From positions 1 to 64,000 of the forward strand of contig NZ_MSKL01000029.1 of assembly GCF_001937665.1 (NCBI RefSeq): a stretch of DNA of 64,000 bases. The letters run 5' to 3'. Origin of the DNA: Actinomyces oris. GTDB taxonomy: Bacteria; Actinomycetota; Actinomycetes; Actinomycetales; Actinomycetaceae. The notes under the pieces were generated by a model. That model saw only the letters and a program-made list of their open reading frames with translations. It was not told where the DNA came from and searched no databases. Both the position numbers and the translations under genes were made by a program. Shown one piece after another: positions 26,232 through 35,611 of the stretch. Each line of letters opens with the position of its first letter. Within the stretch, counting starts at the first letter, position 1.

Positions 26232-27814
26232 GCCCGTCCCCATTTCTCCTCGACGGCCTCGGCCATCACGGGCGCGTCGTTGTAGCGGATGAACTCCCCG
26301 GCCATCTCCAGGAAGGGCTCGTGCCCCTTCCCGGTGACGATGACAGTGTCGTCGGGTTCGCACAGCTCGACGCCCCTACGCACGGCGTCGCCGCGCCAGG
26401 TGGTGATCTCCTCGACATCCTTCAGGTCGGGGCGCACGCCGCGCACCCCCTCCAGGATGGCGTCGCGGATGAGCTGGGGGTCCTCGCTGCGGGGGTTCTC
26501 GTCGGTGACGACCAGAACGTCCGCCAGGCGGGCGCACACCTCGCCCAGCATGGGCCGCTTGCCCTGGTCGCGGTCGCCGTCGGAGCCGAAGACCACGATG
26601 AGACGGCCCGGGGTGATGGGACGCACGGCCTTGAGGGCCAGTTCCATGGCCTCGGGGGTGTGGGCGAAGTCGACGATGCACAGGCCGCGTCGGCCGTCGC
26701 GCTGGCTGATGCGCTGCATGCGGCCGGGGATGTTGTGGGCACCGGCCAGGGCGGCGGCGGCCGTGGCGGCGGGCACCCCCGCACGGATGGCCATGACCAG
26801 GGCCAAAGCGGCGTTCTGGACGTTGACAAGTCCGGGCAGGGGGCAGGACGCCTCGATCTGCTCGCCGTCGGGCCCGTGAAGGGTGAAGGTGGTGGCGGAG
26901 TCGGTCAGGGAGACGGCGGCGTCACTGACCCACCAGTCGGCGGGAGTGTCACCGGGGTAGGCGCGCACGCGGTCGATCTCGATGGGTGCCTCGGCGGCCA
27001 GAGCGGCGCCCCACTGGTCATCGACGCAGACCACGCCACGGCGGGCGTGCTCGGGGGTGAACAGCTGCGCCTTGGCCTCGAGGTAGCCCTCCATGGTCTT
27101 GTGGAAGTCGAGGTGGTCGCGCTGGAGGTTGGTGAAGCCGGCGACGTCGACGACGAGGCCGTCGAGGCGGTGCAGGACGATGGCGTGGCTGGAGGCCTCC
27201 AGGGAGGCGGCGCCGACCCTGTCCTCCACGGCCAGGGCCATCATCCGCTGCAGGACGGGGGCCTCGACGGTGGTGCGCGGGGACTCCACGGAGTGCTCCC
27301 CCACGCGCAGCTCGACGGTTCCGGCCACCATGCAGCCGCCGACGTGGGCGGACAGGATCGCGTCGAGGAAGTAGGCGGTGGTCGTCTTGCCGTTGGTCCC
27401 GGTGACGGCGGTGGTGATCAGACCGCGAGCCGGGTGGTGGTAGGCCTCGGCACTCAAGGGGCCGACGACGGCACGGGGGTCGTCGTGCACAAGGACCGGG
27501 GTACCGGGAGCGGACTCGTGGACGATCCGGGCTCCGTCAGCATCGGTCAGGACGGCAACGGCACCGGAGGCGATGGCCTCGGCGGCGAAGCGGGCGCCGT
27601 GGGCGGTGAAACCGGGCAGCCCCACGAAGAGCTCGCCCGGGGCGGTGTCGGCGGAGTCGACACTGACCCCCAGGATGCTCAGGTCGTTGAGGGTGGCGGC
27701 ATCCTCAGCTGAGGCGGGAGCCAGGGAGAAGCGCTCGCTCAGGGTACTGATGGGGATGGGACCATTGGAGCTCGGCCGTAGGGCGGCGGCCGACTCGTAG
27801 GCGTGGTTGCTCAT
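26228..27814 (-). CDS. murE: UDP-N-acetylmuramoyl-tripeptide synthetase (MurE ligase)
   Basis: 528 aa. MurE adds the third residue of the stem peptide, meso-DAP or L-Lys/L-Orn depending on species. The ATP loop is GTNGKTTT (139-146). LEASSHAIVLHRLDGL, NLQRDHLDFHKTMEGY and the carbamylated-lysine region EAKAQLF (Lys248) follow. The specificity loop reads DENPRSEDP (438-446) and has the Arg that DAP-adding enzymes use, although oral Actinomyces are usually described as having Lys or Orn at this position. The substrate is therefore left open. The 108-nt gap to ftsI holds no clear hairpin. Confidence 0.95.
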   Translation of the reverse strand: MSNHAYESAAALRPSSNGPIPISTLSERFSLAPASAEDAATLNDLSILGVSVDSADTAPGELFVGLPGFTAHGARFAAEAIASGAVAVLTDADGARIVHESAPGTPVLVHDDPRAVVGPLSAEAYHHPARGLITTAVTGTNGKTTTAYFLDAILSAHVGGCMVAGTVELRVGEHSVESPRTTVEAPVLQRMMALAVEDRVGAASLEASSHAIVLHRLDGLVVDVAGFTNLQRDHLDFHKTMEGYLEAKAQLFTPEHARRGVVCVDDQWGAALAAEAPIEIDRVRAYPGDTPADWWVSDAAVSLTDSATTFTLHGPDGEQIEASCPLPGLVNVQNAALALVMAIRAGVPAATAAAALAGAHNIPGRMQRISQRDGRRGLCIVDFAHTPEAMELALKAVRPITPGRLIVVFGSDGDRDQGKRPMLGEVCARLADVLVVTDENPRSEDPQLIRDAILEGVRGVRPDLKDVEEITTWRGDAVRRGVELCEPDDTVIVTGKGHEPFLEMAGEFIRYNDAPVMAEAVEEKWGRA

Positions 27815-27922
27815 AGTTCCTCAATCTATCGCGACCTTCCACTGTCGATGTTCCACAAGAGCATCTCCGGCCTACTTCGCCGAGGTGCTGGTGGTCACGC
27901 TTCTCTCACCCCATACACCACC

Positions 27923-29722
27923 TCACTGGCTCGCGTCCCGCTCGCCACCGGCTCCGTTCCGAGCGGCCTGAGCCGCCACGACGCTCGGGTCCGGGGCGAT
28001 ATTGAGGGCCTGCATGGCGGCCAGAGCCACCTCCCGGAAGACGGGGGCGGCAACGGTGCCTCCATAGATTCCCTCGGGCCGGTTGACGATGACCGCGATG
28101 GCCAGCACCGGGTTGCGGGCCGGCAGGAAGCCGACGAAGGAGGCCACAGTGGAGTCGTCGGTGAGGATCTCGGTGGTTCCGGTCTTACCGGCCACCAGGT
28201 ATCCGTTGATGGAGGCGGACTCCGCGGTGCCGCCCTCCTGGGTGACGCCGATGAGCATCTCAGTGAGGGTCTTGGCAGTCGCCTCAGAGATGACCCGCAC
28301 CCCCTCGGGGCGGGTCTGCGGAGTCTCCTTGCCGTCGGCATCGATCCAGGCGTCGATGACGCGCGGGGCCACGCGCACGCCCTTGTTGGCCACGGTGGCC
28401 AGTACCTGGAGGGACTGGAGGGTGGTGCCGGCGACGCCCTGCCCGAACATCGTGGTGTAGCGGGTGCGGTCGTCCCAGGAGCTGGGCGGGTAGAGGATGC
28501 CGTCGGACTCCGCCGGCATCTCGATGCCGGTGGCCTGCCCCCAGCCGAAGCGCTTCATGTAGTCGTAGCGGACATCGTCGGAGACCTTCTCGCCGATCTG
28601 CACGGTGCCGACGTTGGACGACTCCGCCAGGACACCGGCGGTGGTCATCGTCTGGGTCTCGTGCTCGTGGGCGTCCTTGAAGGTCTGCCCACTGGCCGAG
28701 GACCAGGTGTAGGGGATGGTCCAGGTGTCCTCGGGCTTGACCGCCCCCTCCTCCAGAGCGGTGGCGAAGGTGACGACCTTCCCGACGCTTCCGGGCTCGA
28801 AGACGGCCTGGACGCTGCGGGCGGTGCGGTTCTCCTCGGATGTGGCTGAGGGATCGGAGGGGTCGACCGAGTTGGAGTCGGCCAGGACCACGACCTTGCC
28901 GGTGGCCGGCTCCATGGCCATGACGATGCCCCAGTCCGCGTGCTGGGCGGCGACCGTTCGGTCGATGGTCTCCTGGGCGATGGACTGCAGGTCGGGATTA
29001 AGGGTGGTGCGCACCGTGGCGCCGGGCCGGGCAGGCTTGTCCTCCTGCTCACCGGTGGGGATGATGACGCCGCTGCGCCCGACCTCCTCGCTTCCCTTGC
29101 CGTCGGTTCCCGTGAGGTGCTTGTTCTGGGTGAGCTCGAGCCCGGCCGCCCCGATGAGCTCGCGGTTGTGCTCGCCCTCGTGGGTGAAGCCCAGGACGTT
29201 GCCGGCCACGGTCCCGGCCGGGTAGGTGCGTCGGGTGCGCTGGTCGGGCTCAACCCCGGAGATGTCCAGGGCCTTGATCTTTCGCCAGGTGTCAGGAGAT
29301 ACCTCCTGGGCGATGACCTCGTAGCTCCGGTTGCCCACGAGCTTGGCTCCGAGCTCAAGAGGATCGACGTTGAGGATCGGTGCGAGCTGGGCCGCGACCG
29401 CCGCCGCCCCGTAGTCGACGACGACCTCCTCGTTGACGCCGGTGGATTCGTTGAAGCGCATCTCAGTGCGCTCGTACTGAGCGATGAGGGGCTGGTTGAC
29501 GCCGACGTCGTAGCTGACTGCCGAGGAGGCCAGGACGGTACCGTCCCGACCGGTGATGTCACCTCGGGGGGCTCGGTTGACCCAGGTGACCGTACGCTCG
29601 GCCTTCGCCTTCTCAGCAAGCTCCGGTCCGTCAACCGCCTGGACGTAGACGGTGCGCCCGGCCAGCGCGGAGAACACGAGCAGCCCTCCGAGCTGGAGGG
29701 CCTGACGACGCGAAGGATTCAC
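27923..29722 (-). CDS. ftsI: Septal class B penicillin-binding protein (FtsI/PBP3)
   Basis: 599 aa from a GTG at 29722. It is the peptidoglycan transpeptidase of the divisome and partner of FtsW. One membrane anchor (LQLGGLLVFSALAGRTVYVQA) is followed by the PBP dimer domain (RGDITGRDGTVLASS) and the transpeptidase domain. Active-site motifs are SVGK (Ser312, Lys315), SSN (368-370) and KTG (513-515). Length and order match FtsI of other actinobacteria. It starts 6 nt after the ftsL-like stop. No PASTA domain is present at the C-terminus, unlike in SpoVD- or PonA2-type proteins. Confidence 0.95.
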   Translation of the reverse strand: MNPSRRQALQLGGLLVFSALAGRTVYVQAVDGPELAEKAKAERTVTWVNRAPRGDITGRDGTVLASSAVSYDVGVNQPLIAQYERTEMRFNESTGVNEEVVVDYGAAAVAAQLAPILNVDPLELGAKLVGNRSYEVIAQEVSPDTWRKIKALDISGVEPDQRTRRTYPAGTVAGNVLGFTHEGEHNRELIGAAGLELTQNKHLTGTDGKGSEEVGRSGVIIPTGEQEDKPARPGATVRTTLNPDLQSIAQETIDRTVAAQHADWGIVMAMEPATGKVVVLADSNSVDPSDPSATSEENRTARSVQAVFEPGSVGKVVTFATALEEGAVKPEDTWTIPYTWSSASGQTFKDAHEHETQTMTTAGVLAESSNVGTVQIGEKVSDDVRYDYMKRFGWGQATGIEMPAESDGILYPPSSWDDRTRYTTMFGQGVAGTTLQSLQVLATVANKGVRVAPRVIDAWIDADGKETPQTRPEGVRVISEATAKTLTEMLIGVTQEGGTAESASINGYLVAGKTGTTEILTDDSTVASFVGFLPARNPVLAIAVIVNRPEGIYGGTVAAPVFREVALAAMQALNIAPDPSVVAAQAARNGAGGERDASQ

Positions 29723-29728
29723 AGGCGC

Positions 29729-30193
29729 CTACTTCCCGGTCTTGGGGGCATGGGCGGGAGTTCCCTCGGTGAGCTGCCCCTTGTTGACGTCGACGACGCC
29801 GGGCGCAGCGGCGGGCACCATCCCCAGCTCCTTGGCGCGGCCGGCCAGCGCGTCGGGTGCCGATGCCTCCTGGACCTGGGTGCGCAGCGTCTCGACGTGG
29901 TCCTCAGCGACGTTGAGCTCGACCTGCTTCTCCTTCATCCGGTAGGCGGTGTCGGCCATCTTGGCGTTGAGGAGCATCGATGTGATGAGAGCACCGGCCA
30001 GCACGAAGATGATGAGGGAGAGGAAGGGGAGGGACGATGAGGCCGCTCGGGAGGAGCCGCTGACGACGCGCAGCTGGGGCCGCTTGACGGAGCCCGCCTC
30101 CGCGCGCCCCTGGGTGCTGGTGGAACCACTTGCCTGGGCGGTGCGCCGCGTCGCGATTGGGCGGGTGACTCGAGCAGTAGCAGTGGCGCTCAT
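29729..30193 (-). CDS. ftsL: FtsL-like bitopic division protein
   Basis: 154 aa from the ATG at 30193, with GGGAAGG upstream. The open frame extends to 30496, but that part overlaps rsmH and is not coding. A basic Thr/Arg/Ser-rich cytoplasmic N-terminus (~1-65) leads to one membrane segment (LPFLSLIIFVLAGALITSMLL) and a coiled coil (YRMKEKQVELNVAEDHVETLRTQ is the region; ~23 residues). The tail is Gly/Pro/Ala-rich. Position between rsmH and ftsI, single membrane pass and coiled coil identify FtsL, which with FtsB/DivIC activates FtsW-FtsI. Sequence conservation in this family is very low, so the name rests mainly on context. Confidence 0.82.
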   Translation of the reverse strand: MSATATARVTRPIATRRTAQASGSTSTQGRAEAGSVKRPQLRVVSGSSRAASSSLPFLSLIIFVLAGALITSMLLNAKMADTAYRMKEKQVELNVAEDHVETLRTQVQEASAPDALAGRAKELGMVPAAAPGVVDVNKGQLTEGTPAHAPKTGK

Positions 30194-30259
30194 CAATGTG
30201 CCTTCCCTGTGGCGTAGCTGGACTGGTGTGGATGGACGATGGTGCAGTGGAAGTCGATG

Positions 30260-30274
30260 ACCGTCTGGGACGGT
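30260..30274. promoter_or_regulatory. Short palindrome between rsmH and ftsL
   Basis: ACCGTC-TGG-GACGGT has perfect 6-bp arms and lies 67-81 nt before the ftsL ATG in the 109-nt gap after rsmH. It could be an operator or an RNA hairpin. Confidence 0.25.
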
Positions 30275-30302
30275 CTGCCGACGTCTGGAACGGAGGGCCC
30301 GC

Positions 30303-31430
<1,128 letters not shown>

Positions 31431-31702
31431 GAGGCGTGCTCCTTTCTGGTGCTGGCTCGGCACCTGGTCCGGGTACCTGGCTGGTTCTCAGTTGCTGTTG
31501 GGTCCTCGACGTCCGCCGCTCACGCTCCCCGAGGAACCGGGGGGGCGGCCATCTCACCAGGACTCCTCCCGTGGTTCCGGCGCCGGGGAAGAGGCGTCGG
31601 ACTCGACATCGGGCGGAGACCTCACGAGATGGTTCGCCAGAGCCCTGATGGCGTCTGCGTGCGGTCCGTCGGGTTTGTTCAGTTGTCGAGAAGGTCGCGG
31701 TG

Positions 31703-32134
31703 TCAGAAGAAGCCCGGGATGATCTCCTCGGCCGTATCGGCGAAGACCTGTTCCTGAGCCTCCAGGTAGGTGCTCCAGGACTCGGAGTCCCAGATCTCCA
31801 CCCGGGCGCCGGCCCCGATCACCGCCAGGTCCTTCTTCAGGCCCGCGTAGGCCCTCAGTGGCGCAGGCAGCGTGATACGCCCCTGCTTGTCCGGGATCTG
31901 CGAGTCCGCCCCCGAGAGCATGACGCGCACATAGTCGCGCGCCTGTTTCTGAGCGAGGGGGGCCTCACGCAGCTGGGCATACATGCGCTCGAACTCGGCG
32001 GCGGTGAAGGCGTACAGGCAGTGCTCCTGACCCCGGGTCAGAACCACGCCGCCCGCAAGCTCTTCACGGAACTTCGCCGGGAGGATGAGACGGCCCTTCT
32101 CGTCCAGCTTGGGTGCATGCGTCCCCAGGAACAT
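31703..32134 (-). CDS. mraZ: Transcriptional regulator MraZ
   Basis: 143 aa from the ATG at 32134, preceded by AAGGAGGTGGCTC, a strong ribosome site. MraZ carries two AbrB-like swapped-hairpin domains: [25 protein letters not shown] and [26 protein letters not shown], each with the DxKGR/DKQGR signature (parts of longer motifs). It binds short direct repeats upstream of its own gene and represses or tunes the dcw cluster. Matching GTGGNG repeats lie just upstream. A 272-nt gap separates its stop from rsmH. Confidence 0.95.
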   Translation of the reverse strand: MFLGTHAPKLDEKGRLILPAKFREELAGGVVLTRGQEHCLYAFTAAEFERMYAQLREAPLAQKQARDYVRVMLSGADSQIPDKQGRITLPAPLRAYAGLKKDLAVIGAGARVEIWDSESWSTYLEAQEQVFADTAEEIIPGFF

Positions 32135-32167
32135 GAGCCACCTCCTTCCCCTCGACGACCCCGTGCA

Positions 32168-32203
32168 CCCCACCCTACTCCACTTCCCTCCCTTTTCTCC
32201 CAC
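32168..32203 (-). promoter_or_regulatory. MraZ-box array 1 (mraZ operator)
   Basis: Read leftward: GTGGGA (from 32203), a weak copy (AGGGAG region, from 32193), GTGGAG (from 32183) and GTGGGG (from 32173). The boxes are 10 bp apart, one helical turn, and point in the same direction as mraZ. The last box is 34 nt from the mraZ ATG. Known MraZ sites are short G-rich direct repeats with a 10-bp period. Confidence 0.75.
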
Positions 32204-32231
32204 CCCTCCCCTTCGAGAGCATCACAACTAC

Positions 32232-32261
32232 ATATCACCGACGGCACCACCACCGCCGCAA
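32232..32261 (-). promoter_or_regulatory. Possible mraZ promoter
   Basis: TTGCGG (32261-32256) is followed after 18 nt by TGATAT (32237-32232), leftward. This is a weak match to a vegetative promoter and is offered mainly because it lies just upstream of the first box array. Confidence 0.3.
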
Positions 32262-32312
32262 CCCCCTCACTCTTCGTTGGAATGACAGCGATCCAGCACC
32301 TTGGGAAGCGGA

Positions 32313-32339
32313 GTGGAGGAAGGTGGAGGACGGGTGGAG
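32313..32339 (+). promoter_or_regulatory. MraZ-box array 2, opposite orientation
   Basis: GTGGAG occurs at 32313, 32323 and 32334 on the plus strand (10- and 11-bp steps), with a weak GGGA copy near 32303. It points away from mraZ and no rightward gene follows. Confidence 0.6.
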
Positions 32340-32643
32340 GGAGGCGTTCACCACCACCTTCCTCGGCGTGGTGGACATACAGGAAAAAAGCAGAATCCAC
32401 TCGGCCCGCATGTAGAGTTCCGGTAGGGCTCAGGACTTCTGCAGAGAGGCACGAGGAGAGCCGCGGTGCTCTTCCCGAAGCCTCCTGAAATCCGATGAAA
32501 TCCTTGGAATCTCGACGACTATCCCCGGGCTCGCGGGGTCTGCCGAGCGCTGATCGGGTCCTCCATACGCTCAGGTCCTGCCTCGAACGGGTGAGCGTTG
32601 GAGACAGGACCTGTCGAGTCGTACCAGCGGGAGGGATGCGGGG

Positions 32644-32688
32644 GTGGGGGGAAGTGGGGGAAGTGGAGGAAGGTGGAGACCGGTGTGC
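32644..32688 (+). promoter_or_regulatory. MraZ-box array 3, opposite orientation
   Basis: GTGGGG at 32644 and 32654, GTGGAG at 32663 and 32673, and a weak GTGTGC at 32683, giving 9- to 10-bp steps on the plus strand. It lies just past the DUF3040 stop and about 450 nt from the array next to mraZ. Confidence 0.6.
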
Positions 32689-32759
32689 ACTGACGCGGCC
32701 TGAGGGACGCAGGGATGCGGACGGAGAAGATCAGGGAGGGAGAGGGGGATGTGAGCCGG

Positions 32760-33173
32760 TCAGTCCTCGGAGTCGCGCCTGCGATCCCAGCGCTCGGACT
32801 GGCGGTCCATGAAGGAGGAGCGCTTCTTCCCTCTGTTCCCATCCCTGGCTGGCCTGCCTCGACCTGCCGCGGGCCGCCGTGAGCTCGTAGAGCTCTCGAC
32901 CCGGGTCAGTGCCAGCGCGACACCGCCGACGGCTACGAGGAAGCCCGCGACCCCCAGCAGGATGGAGAGGACGTTGTGGGGCACCGAGACCCCCGCGATG
33001 AGAAGGGCCAGACCGACCAGGACCAGGGCCACGCCGCCCCCGATATGGCGGGGCGAGGGGCGTGAGAGCCGACGCTCCTCACGCTGGAACGTCTGAGCCA
33101 GTTCGGGGTCATCCTCATGGAGCTGCGATTCCAGGTCTCGCAGGACCTGCTGCTCTCGCTCTGACAGTGCCAT
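32760..33173 (-). CDS. DUF3040 membrane protein
   Basis: 137 aa. Of two adjacent ATGs, the second (33173) has better spacing to AAGGAG. The family opening MALSEREQQVLRDLESQL is followed by DPELAQTF, then two membrane segments (GGVALVLVGLALLIAGVSV and VLSILLGVAGFLVAVGGVALAL), then a basic tail (~95-137). DUF3040 proteins are small actinobacterial membrane proteins almost always encoded between dinB and mraZ, as here. Their function is not known. The position suggests a link to growth or wall synthesis, but that is inference. Confidence 0.9.
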   Translation of the reverse strand: MALSEREQQVLRDLESQLHEDDPELAQTFQREERRLSRPSPRHIGGGVALVLVGLALLIAGVSVPHNVLSILLGVAGFLVAVGGVALALTRVESSTSSRRPAAGRGRPARDGNRGKKRSSFMDRQSERWDRRRDSED

Positions 33174-33364
33174 CATGCTCCTTGCTTCCGGGCGGGGCCG
33201 GGGATCTGCGCCGTAGTTGCCAGGATAGGCGCTATGGCGGCTCAGGAGAAACTCTCCTGAGCGGTTGGACCGGACCGATCCGGGGCGGAACCGCCCTCCT
33301 GCCCTGATCGGCCTCGTCCGGGGATCGTCCGACTCAGTGCCTCCATCGTGACGGTCTCCCGTCG

Positions 33365-34645
33365 CTACTGCGACTCGCTCACGTCATCCGGCCCTTGTCG
33401 CCTCGCCTCGTCGGGCGGTGTCCGGGCGGCCCCGTCTCCCGGCAGGAGGCTGGCAGGGGCCAGCGCGTGTGCGCCCCACCTGCGGCGTACGGCGTCGGCA
33501 ACCCGCTCGGAGGCGCCGCGCCGAGGATCCTCGTCCAGGAGGAGCTGCACACCGTCGTCGAGACGCAGCAGTCCCTCGACCCGCACCCCCAGGAGGCGAA
33601 AGCCTCCGGGTGGGGTGGGCAGGGCGGAGTAGAGCGAGGAGACGGTCTCCCAGATGTCCTGAGCGAGGTCGGTGGGAGTGGCCAGGGTGCGTGATCGGGT
33701 GACGGTGGTGAAGTCGGCCCCTCGGGCCTTGAGAACGGCGACACGGCAGCGCAGGTCTGCCGCGCGCAGGCGTGCGGCGCACTGGTGGGTCTGGTCCAGC
33801 AGTACCCGTCGGGCGTGCTCCCGGTCGGTGAGGGTCTCGAAGAAGGTCGTCTCGGTCCCCACCGACTTCTCCTCACGCACCGGCTCCACCCGGCGGGGGT
33901 CGACACCGTGGGACAGCTCGTGCAGGTGGCGTCCGGCGGCCCGGCCGAGGATCCTCTCCAGGTGGCGCACGTCGGTGCCTGCCAACGTGCGCACGTCCTT
34001 GATCCCCCACCTGGCCAGGACCTCCTGCGTTCGGGCGCCCACACCCCACAGTGCCCCGACCGGCAGCACGTTGAGGAAGTCCTGCGTGGCGCCGGCCGGC
34101 ACCAGGAGCAGACCATCGGGCTTGGCGTGGGAGGAGGCGAGCTTGGCGATGAACTTGGTGGAGGCAATGCCCACCGAGGCCGGAACACCCACTCGCCGGC
34201 GTATCTCGGTGCGGATCCACCGGCCGATGGTCACCGGAGAGCCCATGCGGCGCCTGGCCCCGGTCACGTCCAGAAAGGCCTCGTCGATACTCACCTTCTC
34301 CAGGACGGGGGTGACCTCCGCCAGGACGGCCATGACCTGGGCGGAGACCTGGGAGTAGAGGCCGTGACGTACGGGCAGGACCACGGCATGGGGGCAGCGC
34401 CGGGATGCCTCTGCCATGGACATCGCCGAGGAGACGCCGAAGGCGCGGGCCTCGTAGGAGGCGGCCGAGACGACGCCCCTGCCGTCGCGGCCGCCGACGA
34501 TGACGGGGCGGCCGACCAGCTCGGGGTGCTCGAGGAGCTCGACCGAGGCGAAGAAGGCATCCATGTCGACGTGGATGATGGGGGTGGCGGAGTCATCGTC
34601 CCCCCAGGACCGGCGCGCGGCCTGGGAACGGGGCGCCCTGCTCAT
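33365..34645 (-). CDS. dinB: DNA polymerase IV (Y family)
   Basis: 426 aa from ATG 34645, which has GAGGAGG five bases upstream; the frame is open 41 codons further but overlaps the divergent promoter region. It carries out translesion synthesis. HVDMDAFFASVE (Asp27, Asp29) and VSIDEAFLDVTG (Asp121, Glu122) form the metal-binding active site. SYEARAFGVSSAMSM and GIASTKFIAKLAS are family blocks, and the little-finger domain follows (KSVGTETTFFETL). No beta-clamp motif could be named with certainty at the C-terminus. No LexA box was seen in the 86-nt gap to the divergent gene. Confidence 0.94.
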   Translation of the reverse strand: MSRAPRSQAARRSWGDDDSATPIIHVDMDAFFASVELLEHPELVGRPVIVGGRDGRGVVSAASYEARAFGVSSAMSMAEASRRCPHAVVLPVRHGLYSQVSAQVMAVLAEVTPVLEKVSIDEAFLDVTGARRRMGSPVTIGRWIRTEIRRRVGVPASVGIASTKFIAKLASSHAKPDGLLLVPAGATQDFLNVLPVGALWGVGARTQEVLARWGIKDVRTLAGTDVRHLERILGRAAGRHLHELSHGVDPRRVEPVREEKSVGTETTFFETLTDREHARRVLLDQTHQCAARLRAADLRCRVAVLKARGADFTTVTRSRTLATPTDLAQDIWETVSSLYSALPTPPGGFRLLGVRVEGLLRLDDGVQLLLDEDPRRGASERVADAVRRRWGAHALAPASLLPGDGAARTPPDEARRQGPDDVSESQ

Positions 34646-34731
34646 CTCCACCTCCTCAACGAGTGCGACGTGCTCACCGGTTGGCAGGACCAGATGAGTC
34701 TCCTGCGCTCCTCTCAGGCTACCGTGGGGCT

Positions 34732-35568
34732 GTGACACGCAGACGCAGGGCCTCCCGCGCCCCGGCACTGACCGACCTGCCCTCAGGCCCGGTGAGCACC
34801 TCCTGCGCCACGGCCGAGCTGGTGGCGCGAGACACCGGGATCCTTCTCATGCTGGACGGCGCGGAGTCCTCATTCCTGGACCTGCGCGACCCCTCCCACC
34901 TGGATTTCGAGTACCACCAGCAGATGGACGCGGTACTCACGGCGTTGCGCGGCGAGGGCGGTTCTGTCAGGGCACTCCACCTGGGTGGGGCTGGTTGCGC
35001 CCTGGCCAGGGCGTGGGACGTGACCCGACCCGGCTCCCAGCAGGTCGCCGTCGAGATCGACGAGATCCTCGCGGACCGGGTGCGAACCTGGTTCGACCTG
35101 CCCCGATCCCCCAGGCTGCGGATCCGGGTCGGCGACGCCGCCGAGGTGGTTACTGGGCTGCGGCCCGGCCAGTGGGACGTCGTGGTGCGGGACGTGTTCA
35201 ACGGCGGAGGCGTGCCTGCCTCCTGCAGGAGCCAGGAGTTCCTCGACTCCTGCCTCAGGGCACTGGCGCCTGGCGGACTGCTGCTGGTCAACACCGCCTC
35301 CGTGCCACGCGCACAGACGGGCGCCGAGATCGCAGCGCTCACCAGCGTCCTGGACGGGGACACCTCCCGCGCGCTCATCGTCGCCGACCCCGCCGCGATG
35401 CGTGGCCGGCGTCGAGGCAACCTGGTGCTGGTGGCCCGCCAGGATCCCTTCACGGCGAGCGAGCTCGAGGAGGTCGAGCGCGCGGTGCGTCGCCTGCCGC
35501 TGCCGGTGCGCACCTGGACGTTCAACGACGCCGCGGTACCGCGTCCCGAGAGCGGCCGGACCCGCTAG
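34732..35568 (+). CDS. Spermidine synthase-like methyltransferase-fold protein
   Basis: 278 aa from a GTG at 34732. The start is uncertain; the open frame goes upstream to 34663 towards dinB. ESSFLDLRDPSHLDFEYHQQMDAVL matches the N-terminal part of spermidine synthase-like proteins (DP-HLxFEY form). ALHLGGAGCALARAW is the SAM/dcSAM loop, VAVEIDEILADRVR and RIRVGDAAEVVTGL follow, and WDVVVRDVFNGGGVP replaces the DxxDP active-site loop. The usual catalytic Asp pattern is altered, so it may be a methyltransferase-fold protein of another function rather than a true polyamine enzyme. This gene shape is common in actinobacteria. It is divergent from dinB. Confidence 0.78.
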   Translation: MTRRRRASRAPALTDLPSGPVSTSCATAELVARDTGILLMLDGAESSFLDLRDPSHLDFEYHQQMDAVLTALRGEGGSVRALHLGGAGCALARAWDVTRPGSQQVAVEIDEILADRVRTWFDLPRSPRLRIRVGDAAEVVTGLRPGQWDVVVRDVFNGGGVPASCRSQEFLDSCLRALAPGGLLLVNTASVPRAQTGAEIAALTSVLDGDTSRALIVADPAAMRGRRRGNLVLVARQDPFTASELEEVERAVRRLPLPVRTWTFNDAAVPRPESGRTR

Positions 35569-35611
35569 AGGGGGCCAACCGGCCAGACCGGCTCGGGCCG
35601 CTCAGCAACGC

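Larger units (their letters stand above)
32135..32759. other. 625-nt gene-free region with MraZ-type box arrays
   Basis: The region lies between mraZ and the DUF3040 gene, both leftward. It contains three arrays of GTGGNG boxes, listed separately. A 17-nt copy (AGTGGAGGAAGGTGGAG) occurs at 32312 and again exactly 350 nt later at 32662. No coding frame looks real, and no RNase P RNA or tRNA signature was seen. Confidence 0.7.

Noticed and set aside
26321-27712. 463-codon plus-strand frame opposite murE
   Set aside because: Gly/Asp/Val-rich antisense shadow of murE.
32135-32759. RNase P RNA or other structured RNA in the mraZ upstream gap
   Set aside because: No conserved RNase P motifs or extended pairing were seen; the repeats fit MraZ sites better.
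34646-34731. SOS box for dinB
   Set aside because: No GAAC-N4-GTTC form is present in the gap.
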